DNA from: Salegentibacter flavus
Lineage (GTDB): Bacteria > Bacteroidota > Bacteroidia > Flavobacteriales > Flavobacteriaceae
DNA: 64,000 nt
Assembly: GCF_900115145.1 (NCBI RefSeq)
Contig: NZ_FOVL01000005.1
Span: 1 to 64,000 of the forward strand
Reading direction: 5' to 3'
Shown here: piece by piece, positions 1-5,809 of the stretch
Numbering within the stretch: the first letter of the stretch is position 1
Layout: the number at the start of each line of letters is the position of its first letter
Made by a program: the position numbers and the translations under genes
The notes under the pieces: model-generated
The model's input: the letters and a program-made list of their open reading frames with translations, nothing else
Databases searched by the model: none
What the model was told of the DNA's origin: nothing

Positions 1-339
1 TTGATAAGCTGGCCAAAGCCAAACTACTGATCCTGGACGACTTTGGTCTGGCTCATTTGGACAGAAAACAGCAAATGGATCTGATGGAAATTATTGAAGA
101 TCGTCACGGAAGATCATCTACCATTATTGCCAGCCAGTTACCGGTAGGAAGCTGGTATGATATTATCGGGGAAGCAAGTATTGCAGATGCCATTTTAGAC
201 CGATTAGTACACACTTCCCATCGCATAGAATTAAAGGGAGAAAGTCTTAGAAAAAAACTGTAATATTGTCATTATCTTATCTTTTTGACCAAAATCCTTG
301 AGGGGTCAGTATGGCCAGTACGAGGGGTCAGCATCACCA
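1..339 (+). mobile_element. 3' end of an IS21-family insertion sequence (partial, cut by window edge)
   Basis: The segment holds the C-terminal part of an IstB-type ATPase followed by two tandem copies of a terminal repeat (300-320 and 322-342) starting GAGGGGTCAG. IS21-family elements carry istA-istB and have multiple repeats at their ends, with outermost bases of the TG...CA type. Here the outer end is best placed at the CACCA ending at 339. The rest of the element, including istA, lies left of the window, so completeness and target-site duplication cannot be judged. Confidence 0.75.
3..263 (+). CDS. istB: IstB-like ATP-binding protein of an IS21-family element, C-terminal part
   Basis: The open frame enters from the left edge, so only the last 86 residues are visible. 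A Walker B segment (LLILDDFG) is followed by the IstB hallmarks RSSTIIASQLPV, WYD.IGE, ADAILDRLVH and HRIELKGESLR, and a normal C-terminus. IstB is the AAA+ helper ATPase that assists the IstA transposase in IS21 transposition. The end of the gene is about 40 bp from the terminal repeats of the element, the usual istB position. Nothing visible in this part is broken, but istA and the Walker A half cannot be seen. The family call is secure; activity is unknown. Confidence 0.9.
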   Translation, partial: DKLAKAKLLILDDFGLAHLDRKQQMDLMEIIEDRHGRSSTIIASQLPVGSWYDIIGEASIADAILDRLVHTSHRIELKGESLRKKL

Positions 340-342
340 GTA
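300..342. repeat. Tandem terminal repeats of the IS21-family element
   Basis: Two imperfect direct repeats of 21 bp with one base between them occupy 300-320 and 322-342. Both have the pattern GAGGGGTCAG-(T/C)AT-NN-CCAGTA. They follow the istB stop codon by 36 bp. Read on the minus strand the outer copy begins TGGTGATGCTGACCCC, consistent with an IS21-type end that begins TG. These would be the transposase-binding sites of the right end. Confidence 0.7.
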
Positions 343-474
343 TATCCAATAAGTCTTGTAATAGTAATCAAAACCTTTAAAGTCCCCAAAGTCATCATAT
401 AATTTATGCTGTTCCCATTCCTTGTACACTTTTTTAGTCTGCCCTATAGAAGAAAAGGAAAAGGAAGAATGACA
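334..474 (-). pseudogene. Possible C-terminal remnant of an unknown gene running into the IS end
   Basis: On the minus strand an open stretch of 46 codons without a Met or clear start lies against the IS21 end. It reads with protein-like composition, including KKVYKEWEQHKLYDDFG and a very aromatic tail (YYYKTYWIYW). The last Trp codon and the stop codon come from inside the IS terminal repeat, as expected if the IS interrupted a gene that was read toward it. I do not recognise the family. It may be a chance open frame; no homology can be claimed. Confidence 0.25.
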
Positions 475-658
475 TTATCAAAAAAAATAGTAGTTTCATA
501 TTTAAGCATTTTAGACTATTAAATTAATGTTAACAAAAGTAAGGTTATTTTAGGATATCGGAGACAATGGACAAGTTGGAAGCGTTGATGGCTTAGGGAA
601 AAGTTAAAAACTATGAATTATATAGATGGATGTATTTGGTTTATTAGGACAGCGTTGA
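475..658. other. AT-rich non-coding spacer in the island
   Basis: Apart from the possible remnant above, the stretch from the istB stop to the next gene holds no convincing reading frame, hairpin or promoter. It is AT-rich and looks like decayed island DNA. Confidence 0.5.
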
Positions 659-1063
659 TTAACCTTGCTTTATAATGTCTGTAATTATGCCATTTCTAAT
701 GATAATGTAATGCATAAAGCCAAGTTTGTATCTGCCATTTTTCGCTGGGGCATTATCCTTATAAACTTTACATTTTACTGCTAGTTTTCCGAGGGCTAAT
801 TCAACCTTAACCTCCCCTTTATCGGTATTGAAATAGCCGAAGGGAGAAGGTTGGAGGTGTGAAGACCCGCCTTTAGTCTTATTGATTTCAGATTGTGTTT
901 CACTTGCAATTGTTATTTGGCCAATTGAAGCTTCAACGGTTTTTCTTATTGAAGGATGCAAATATTTTTCTTCTAAAAATTCCACAACCCTTTCAATAGA
1001 GTTTAATTCGCCCTCATATTTATTTTCATTAACAAAAACTGCATATTCCTCCTTACTATCCAC
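659..1063 (-). CDS. Hypothetical protein, 134 residues
   Basis: I do not recognise this protein. The first 45 residues are acidic and predicted mostly helical. A low-complexity linker rich in Lys, Gly and Ser follows at about 62-72. The second half (about 75-134) alternates charged and hydrophobic residues as a small beta-rich domain would (VKVELALGKLAVKCKVYK, then HYIIIRNGIITDIIKQG). There is no signal peptide or membrane segment. The ATG start is preceded on its strand by a TATATTTG element at 1129-1122, about 58 bp upstream, which could be its promoter. It sits between the IS21 end and a serine recombinase gene, so it is probably island cargo. Coding status is likely from frame length and composition only. 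Confidence 0.55.
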   Translation of the reverse strand: MDSKEEYAVFVNENKYEGELNSIERVVEFLEEKYLHPSIRKTVEASIGQITIASETQSEINKTKGGSSHLQPSPFGYFNTDKGEVKVELALGKLAVKCKVYKDNAPAKNGRYKLGFMHYIIIRNGIITDIIKQG

Positions 1064-1294
1064 TTTAAGATTTAATGCTTAATTAGTAAATAAACAATCG
1101 TAAAATATGGGTGTAGTCATTCAAATATAGTTTTTCTTTAAAATTTAAATAGAATTATTCTGGGATTTTTAATTGAATGGAGGTGATGGTTTTAGTGTCC
1201 AATTTTAGAGTAAACCCAAAACACTACACAATAAGTTTATTTGCTTCTAACGGATTTACTAGAGTTAGTAATGTTCAAATATAACCACCCTAAA

Positions 1295-1326
1295 TTTGTA
1301 CATTAATTTTGAATGAGCTATATTTG
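1295..1326 (+). promoter_or_regulatory. Bacteroidota-type promoter of the serine recombinase gene
   Basis: TTTG at 1295-1298 and TATATTTG at 1319-1326 are separated by 20 bp. They match the Bacteroidota consensus TTTG / TAnnTTTG with 19-21 bp spacing. Transcription should begin a few bases after 1326. The upstream GTG at 1326 therefore cannot be the start codon, and ATG 1344 is favoured. Confidence 0.65.
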
Positions 1327-1343
1327 TGAGAAATAAACCACCC

Positions 1344-1946
1344 ATGAAAAAAGCTCGCTACAATCGTATCTCATCATCCAACCAAAAACTTGAACGGCAA
1401 TTAGAGCGAAACCACCCAGACGAAATTATTTTTAACGATGTTGTTAGTGGTGCAGTCGCTTTTAAAGAGAGAGAAAAAGGTCAAGAGCTCATTAAAGCTA
1501 TTGAAGAAGGTTCTGTAAACTTTGTTTCCGTAACAGCTGTTGACCGATTAGGTAGGTCTTTATCAGATTTGATAACAACCTTAGAATATTTTACTGAGAA
1601 CAACGTCATTCTTAGAGTTGACAACTTGGGTCTGGAATCAATGGTTGATGGAAAACCAAATCCAGTCTTCAAACTTATTCTTTCAGTTCTAGGTAATGTT
1701 TCTGAAATGGAAAGAAATAGCCTTCGAGAACGTCAATTAGAAGGCATAGCAGTAGCGAAGGCCAAAGGGGTATACAAAGGCCGTGTACGTGGGTCATCAA
1801 TGAGTGAAGAAGAATTCCTTGAGAAATATAAAAATGTGGTGAAGGATGTAAAGAACCACCCAGACTTATCGCTTCGGAAATTAGCTAAATTGAGTGAAGT
1901 TAGTGTGGGGACGGTGCAAAGGGTAAAGACAATATTACTTTCTTAG
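1344..1946 (+). CDS. Small serine recombinase (resolvase/invertase family)
   Basis: The 200-residue protein has a resolvase catalytic domain at about 3-140 and a short helix-turn-helix tail at about 165-200 (SLRKLAKLSEVSVGTVQRVK). The motif YNRISSSNQ near the N-terminus places the catalytic serine at residue 10. VDRLGRSLSDL and ERNSLRERQLEGIAVAKAKG are the typical conserved blocks. Such enzymes cut and rejoin DNA at short sites as resolvases or invertases of plasmids, transposons and islands. The longer GTG start at 1326 overlaps the promoter and is rejected. The 3' end overlaps the convergent downstream gene by 12 bp. No obvious res or inversion site was recognised nearby, so its substrate is unknown. 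Confidence 0.9.
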   Translation: MKKARYNRISSSNQKLERQLERNHPDEIIFNDVVSGAVAFKEREKGQELIKAIEEGSVNFVSVTAVDRLGRSLSDLITTLEYFTENNVILRVDNLGLESMVDGKPNPVFKLILSVLGNVSEMERNSLRERQLEGIAVAKAKGVYKGRVRGSSMSEEEFLEKYKNVVKDVKNHPDLSLRKLAKLSEVSVGTVQRVKTILLS

Positions 1947-2471
1947 CTTGTGTTTCATTTCCAAAAGCTTGACAAAAGCTTCTTGGGAAACATTATTTCT
2001 AAGGGTATTCTTCTTTTCAAATGCGGCTGCATTCCTATTAAACTCAGAGTCCGTTTCTGAGAATATTTCGGGGTAATCCTTATGGAAATTAATTTTATAC
2101 CACTCCAGATTATAGTACCTGTGCAAGTTGAATGTTTCACCAAAGTGTTCACAATACTTCTCAAAGTTGATTATATTATCTAAAATTAGTTGCCTATCCT
2201 TCTGATGCTTTAGTCCACAAAACTTGCCCTTAATGATTTGAAGAACAGGGTCATTCTTTCTCTTCTTAATTCCAAATTTATTGCATAAGCTATTGTACTG
2301 TTCTCTGGTCCGCTTTCTTCGTTCTCGTTGCTCCGTTTTCCGAATCAGTTCTTTTTTCTTTGCCTCCTGACTCTTTGTTGTAAATATAGAAGAGTCTGAC
2401 CTGTGACTTTTACTTAATCCCCAGGAATTGCCCAGATACTTATGTGCAGATTTACTACCGTTTTTACTCAT
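1935..2471 (-). CDS. Hypothetical basic protein, 178 residues
   Basis: No family was recognised. The protein is strongly basic. Residues 30-60 form a very charged stretch (KSQEAKKKELIRKTEQRERR), probably helical or coiled coil. The remainder is mixed helical with many Lys, Asn and Phe residues. There is no signal peptide or membrane segment. The high charge would fit binding to nucleic acid, but that is only an inference. The gene is convergent with the serine recombinase and overlaps its 3' end by 12 bp. It lies among mobile genes and is probably island cargo. Confidence 0.6.
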   Translation of the reverse strand: MSKNGSKSAHKYLGNSWGLSKSHRSDSSIFTTKSQEAKKKELIRKTEQRERRKRTREQYNSLCNKFGIKKRKNDPVLQIIKGKFCGLKHQKDRQLILDNIINFEKYCEHFGETFNLHRYYNLEWYKINFHKDYPEIFSETDSEFNRNAAAFEKKNTLRNNVSQEAFVKLLEMKHKLRK

Positions 2472-2553
2472 AACAGTTAATAGTTGGTAATAAAGCTAAT
2501 AATTAGTTGCGAACTTCACCCGTAAAACCATATAAAAAAGTTTGGTCCACAAA

Positions 2554-2684
2554 TTATTTAACAAAGTCCAAACACAATCTGGTCAGGGCAACGGCATCAT
2601 TTATTATTAGTTCCGCTTCTCATCAGTAACATCTTTATAGCCTTTGATAGTTCTTAATTCTTCTGGGGTCAACCTGCAATTCAT
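2554..2684 (-). pseudogene. Frameshifted small gene (about 43 residues before damage)
   Basis: On the minus strand an ATG at 2684 opens a frame reading MNCRLTPEELRTIKGYKDVT and then DEKRN before a stop at 2607-2609. If one base is restored near 2615, the frame continues as AELIINDAVALTRLCLDFVK to a stop at 2554-2556. The rejoined product of about 43 residues looks like one small amphipathic helical protein: a polar helix start (LTPEELR), a KGY-DVTDEKAE segment, then a hydrophobic helix. I infer a single-base deletion. It resembles small proteins of 40-50 residues often seen in flavobacterial accessory DNA, but no function is known to me. Confidence 0.45.
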
Positions 2685-2801
2685 ATAGGGTCTTCCTTAT
2701 TCTACCACCTTTGTCGGAGGTAGTGATGAAATTATATAAAGGTCTTATAAAAATAATTGGCGTTTACTTACCCACCTGCATATTTATTATAAAAGATAGA
2801 T
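2685..2801. other. Intergenic stretch with a small hairpin
   Basis: Between the broken small gene and the HNH gene there is only a short imperfect inverted repeat at 2702-2722 (CTACCaCC / GGaGGTAG around a TTTGTC loop). It lacks a T-run on either side and is not convincingly a terminator. No promoter consensus was found. Confidence 0.3.
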
Positions 2802-3353
2802 ATGAATGAGGAACAAGAATTATGGGTAAAGATTAAGGGATTTGAGAATAGGTACATGATAAGCAACAGAGGCCGCATACTTTCTCTGGGAAGAGTTATG
2901 ACCGCAAAGGATGGATTTATTAGGAATTACCCAGATAGAATTTTAAAACTGAAGCCACATAAAAACACTGGATATTGCTTAGCTCGTCTGTATCACCACA
3001 ATGGTAAAACCTATGAAGATTTTTCGGTCCACCGTCTCGTTGCCCTACACTTCTTGGAAAATTCTGAAAACCTGCCAGTGGTCAATCATATTGACACCAA
3101 CAGGAGTAATAATCATGTGGACAATCTGGAGTGGGTAACGGTCGCTGAAAATCTTACCCATCATGGATGTCATCTCCGAGGTGGTGAAAAGCGTAAGAAG
3201 AAGGTTTTTCAGTACACAGATATAGGTGAATTCATTCGGGCCTGGAATTCAGTTCAAGAAGCTCATGATGCTGGGTACAACATGAACATGGTCCGAAAGG
3301 TGTGTCTGGGGTATAGGAAAAGATACCGTGGATTTGTGTGGTCTTATAAATAA
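2802..3353 (+). CDS. HNH endonuclease with NUMOD4 domain
   Basis: The 183-residue protein has a NUMOD4-like N-terminal DNA-binding motif at about 5-35 (ELWVKIKGFENRYMISNRGR). An HNH nuclease core follows at about 75-120, with HRLVALHFL, NHIDTNRSNNHVDNLEWVT and AENLTHHG. The tail at about 130-183 resembles NUMOD1 (KVFQYTDIGEFIRAWNSVQEAH). Proteins of this layout are homing-type or phage endonucleases that cut DNA at specific sites and promote spread of their own locus. It stands alone, not inside an intron or intein that I can see. The closest neighbours are small island genes and the replacement TIGR02757 gene. Specificity cannot be told from sequence. Confidence 0.9.
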   Translation: MNEEQELWVKIKGFENRYMISNRGRILSLGRVMTAKDGFIRNYPDRILKLKPHKNTGYCLARLYHHNGKTYEDFSVHRLVALHFLENSENLPVVNHIDTNRSNNHVDNLEWVTVAENLTHHGCHLRGGEKRKKKVFQYTDIGEFIRAWNSVQEAHDAGYNMNMVRKVCLGYRKRYRGFVWSYK

Positions 3354-3536
3354 TTTGTAGAAATATTATCTGTATAACTAAGGTTTTTAAGGGGGATTAG
3401 CTTTATAAGTCCAACCTTTTAACAAATACTTTTAATTATTATGATTTATCTTTTCTTAAATTGTCACTCCCTAACTAAACATTAAACACTGATATATTAG
3501 TAAATCAATTGTTTTATTAATTTAATATTTATTATC

Positions 3537-3653
3537 ATGTTTAAGTTTAAATTCACGGAAGCAAACTTCCGAGACCTTGTAAAAGCTACTTCTGTAGCAG
3601 GTACAGCCATCTTCTTATTCATTAAACTGTATAAGGATGTAAAAGGAGGTTGA
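3537..3653 (+). CDS. Small hypothetical protein, 38 residues, with own terminator
   Basis: An ATG at 3537 opens a frame of 38 codons ending in TGA at 3651. The product starts MFKFKFTEANFRDLVKATSV and continues through a short hydrophobic stretch (AGTAIFLFIKL) to a basic tail (YKDVKGG). The hydrophobic part, about 12-14 residues, is short for a membrane span but could form an amphipathic membrane-binding helix. The gene is followed 16 bp later by a perfect rho-independent hairpin, which supports it being a real transcription unit. There is no known family that I can name. It could be a small peptide of the island, perhaps a partner of the frameshifted small gene at 2554-2684, but that is inference. 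Confidence 0.5.
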   Translation: MFKFKFTEANFRDLVKATSVAGTAIFLFIKLYKDVKGG

Positions 3654-3668
3654 TTCACTACCACCCAA

Positions 3669-3696
3669 AATAAAAGCCCTCGCAGGGGCTTTTATT
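3669..3696 (+). terminator. Rho-independent terminator after the 38-residue gene
   Basis: A perfect 11-bp stem AATAAAAGCCC / GGGCTTTTATT with a 6-base loop. The A-rich left arm and T-rich right arm allow it to work on both strands, so it may also end transcription of the convergent TIGR02757 gene. Confidence 0.85.
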
Positions 3697-3730
3697 GTTA
3701 TAAGAAATTACTCACCACAATACATTCTGG

Positions 3731-4495
3731 TCAAAATTTCTCAAAAACACCAAGACCAAACAAAGCAAAATCATACTTAACAGGGTCTTTAGGGTCCATC
3801 CTGCGAAGAGACTTATCAAGTTCTACCACTGCCTTTGCATCGTTTTGTTTCCGTTGGAGCAGACCCAATTTTCGAGCTACATTCCCAGAGTGGACATCCA
3901 GCGGACACGACAGCGAACTTGACGGAATCGAATCCCATAATCCAAAATCAACACCAGTGTTATCTGTCCTAACTAACCACCTCAAATACATATTAATTCT
4001 CTTTGCAGAAGAACCTTTTAATGGGTTACTTATATGCTTTTGGGTGCGGGGAAGATGGTCAGCTTCAAAAAACAATTCTTTTAGCTTCGCTATCGATGGT
4101 TGTAGTGTTCCTGGTTCCTGATACTTAGTAAAGACACCTTCCAAGCCATCGTGAACTGTATATATGTGTCTTAAACCATTAATGAATCCAATGAAATCAA
4201 TACTATTAAAAGTGCGGTGTACAAATCCATTTAACGGTTCCAGATGATGCTCTTTATGATTCATAATAAAGTCATATGGAGAAGAACCCATGAGCTCCAC
4301 CATTCGGTTTGCATTTTTAATAATACTTTTTCGGTTACCCCATGCGATAGTAGCTGCCAAAAATCCAGATATCTCAATATCCTCTTTTATGGTGAATTGG
4401 TGAGGAATCGATATCGGGTCTGATTCAATAAAGCTGGGGTTGTTATATTCATCAACTTTTGAGTCTAAGAAGGCTTTGAGTTCCTGGCGATTCAT
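3731..4495 (-). CDS. TIGR02757 (DUF2400) family protein, complete island copy
   Basis: This is a full-length member of a conserved Bacteroidota and proteobacterial family of unknown function (254 residues; hallmark segments GFLAATIAWGNRKSI, SPYDFI, FVHRTF, AKRINMYLRWLVR, LDVHSGNVARKLGLL and DPVKYDFALFGLGV). The family is distantly related to helix-hairpin-helix DNA glycosylases, an idea I hold weakly. It aligns without gaps over 170 residues with the truncated gene beside it, with about 58% identity (99 of 170, hand count), so it is a diverged homologue and not a fresh duplicate. It has its own TACCTTTG promoter element at 4525-4518, inside the 68-bp gap to the truncated copy. Context suggests that the mobile island supplies it as a working replacement. 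Confidence 0.9.
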   Translation of the reverse strand: MNRQELKAFLDSKVDEYNNPSFIESDPISIPHQFTIKEDIEISGFLAATIAWGNRKSIIKNANRMVELMGSSPYDFIMNHKEHHLEPLNGFVHRTFNSIDFIGFINGLRHIYTVHDGLEGVFTKYQEPGTLQPSIAKLKELFFEADHLPRTQKHISNPLKGSSAKRINMYLRWLVRTDNTGVDFGLWDSIPSSSLSCPLDVHSGNVARKLGLLQRKQNDAKAVVELDKSLRRMDPKDPVKYDFALFGLGVFEKF

Positions 4496-4517
4496 TTTTA
4501 AGTATTACAATGGCTCA

Positions 4518-4525
4518 CAAAGGTA
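4518..4525 (-). promoter_or_regulatory. -7 element of the island TIGR02757 gene
   Basis: On the minus strand TACCTTTG matches TAnnTTTG and lies 22 bp ahead of the ATG at 4495. A good -33 TTTG at the right distance was not found. The element lies on the island side of the junction, so the replacement gene need not rely on the chromosomal promoter. Confidence 0.5.
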
Positions 4526-4563
4526 TAATTTTACAAAAGACAATTAATCACCCTAATTACCTG

Positions 4564-5076
4564 TTAAGACATATTAATGCGTTTTGCTGCTGAATTCTTT
4601 TGTGGATCGCTCACGTGTTTTTCAGTTCGGCGGGCGTGGGGAAGTTCAAAGAAAGCTTGCTTAAAATGATGAATGGCCGGTTGCAGCGACCTTTCTTCAG
4701 CGTAGGTGCTAAAGATTTTTTCTATTCCGCCGTAATTTAAATAAATGTTTTTCAGCGCTTTTATGAAATACTGAAGATCGATACCCTGAAAGGTTCGATG
4801 TACGAAGTTTTCGAGCTTTTCGAGATCGGCAGGGGAGTGGTTAATTACAAAATCGTAAGGAGACCTGTCGAGTAATTCCATCAACCTGTCGGCGTTTTTA
4901 AGGATGCTTTTTCTGTTTCCCCAGGCAATGGTAGCCGTGAGAAAACCCGCAATTTCAATATTCTCCTTTTTGCTAAATTGATGCGGAATCTGAATAGGGT
5001 CGGTTTCAATAAAATGTGAGGTATTGTATTGTTCAACCTTAAAATCAAGGAAAGATTTTAACTCGCTTTTATTCAA
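4564..5076 (-). pseudogene. Native TIGR02757 (DUF2400) gene, truncated at codon 170
   Basis: The frame encodes the first 169 residues of a TIGR02757 protein (GFLTATIAWGNRKSILK, RSPYDFVINH, FVHRTFQGID, SAAKRINM), then one foreign Ser codon and a stop. Intact family members have about 250 residues, so roughly the last 85 residues are missing, including the conserved LDVHSGNVARKLGLL region. The break coincides with the island edge. The gene lies 18 bp downstream of the LolD-like gene's neighbourhood and shares the strand of the chromosomal genes that follow. It is almost certainly the original chromosomal copy, inactivated by the insertion. A truncated product might still be made. Confidence 0.85.
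4569..4578. other. Island/chromosome junction inside the native TIGR02757 gene
   Basis: The truncated gene matches its family up to ATTAATATGT (minus strand, 4578-4569) and then diverges at once into TCT TAA. The same ten bases occur at the equivalent place in the island copy (3997-3988), where the gene continues TATTTGAGG. The junction is therefore sharp and sits on a conserved stretch coding for Ile-Asn-Met. This is what site-specific integration, or recombination at a short shared core, would leave. The matching other end, with codons from Tyr170 onward, was not found in positions 1-3730 and should lie left of the window unless deleted. Confidence 0.6.
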
Positions 5077-5093
5077 AATCCAGGAATTTTAAT

Positions 5094-5753
5094 TTAAATA
5101 ATTTCTCCGTCTACCATGGTGAGTTTCCGGTCAGCCATATCGGCAAGTTCTTCGTTATGAGTTACTATAACAAAGGTTTGCTGAAATTCTTCCCTTAACC
5201 TGAAAAACAATTTATGCAGGTTTTCTGCCGATTCACTATCGAGATTTCCAGAGGGTTCATCGGCAAAGATAATGGCTGGATTATTTACCAGAGCCCTGGC
5301 CACCGCGATGCGTTGTTGTTCCCCGCCGCTTAATTCTGAGGGTTTATGGTTTGCCCGGTTTTCCAGGCCTAAAAACCCCAGAAGTTCACGGCCTCGTTTT
5401 TCAGCTTCTGCTTTTGGTTTATTCTGAATAAAAGCAGGAATGCATATATTTTCCAGCGCGGTAAATTCGGGTAGCAACTGATGGAACTGAAAGATAAATC
5501 CAATATGTTTATTTCTGAATTTGGAAAGTTCTCTGGAAGAAAGTCCGTAGATATCCGTTCCGTTTATTTTTAACTCTGAAGCCTTGTTTTTTTCAGGATT
5601 ATCCAGGGTGCCTAAAATCTGAAGAAGTGTAGTTTTACCTGCTCCTGAAGCTCCTACTATAGACACAATTTCGCTGCGTTTTATGTGCAAATTCACTCCC
5701 TTTAAAACGTGGAGATCTCCGTAATATTTATGAATGTTATTAGCAAGTATCAT
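5094..5753 (-). CDS. ABC transporter ATP-binding protein, LolD-like
   Basis: The 219-residue ATPase has all ABC motifs: Walker A (GASGAGKTT) near residue 40, the Q-loop region ([17 protein letters not shown]), signature [15 protein letters not shown], Walker B ([12 protein letters not shown]) and the switch His ([10 protein letters not shown]). The [13 protein letters not shown] segment and short length place it in the LolD/MacB group, which drives release of lipoproteins from the inner membrane or related export. The permease partner (LolC/E type) is not adjacent, as is common in Bacteroidota. The start at 5753 ([12 protein letters not shown]) is chosen because family members begin there. 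The longer frame from 5807 adds an unconserved 18-residue extension. Confidence 0.88.
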   Translation of the reverse strand: MILANNIHKYYGDLHVLKGVNLHIKRSEIVSIVGASGAGKTTLLQILGTLDNPEKNKASELKINGTDIYGLSSRELSKFRNKHIGFIFQFHQLLPEFTALENICIPAFIQNKPKAEAEKRGRELLGFLGLENRANHKPSELSGGEQQRIAVARALVNNPAIIFADEPSGNLDSESAENLHKLFFRLREEFQQTFVIVTHNEELADMADRKLTMVDGEII

Positions 5754-5809
5754 GTTTTTCTGGACTATTAAAAATGGAAAAATACCCAAATTAAGCAGAA
5801 TCCCCAAGA

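Noticed and set aside
2702-2722. Hairpin considered as terminator or attachment site
   Set aside because: The stem is short with a mismatch, there is no T-run, and there is no second copy.
3541-3660. AAAGGAGG-like sequence at the end of the 38-residue gene read as a ribosome site
   Set aside because: AAAAGGAGGT at 3641-3650 is part of the coding end (Lys-Gly-Gly) and no start codon follows at a useful distance.
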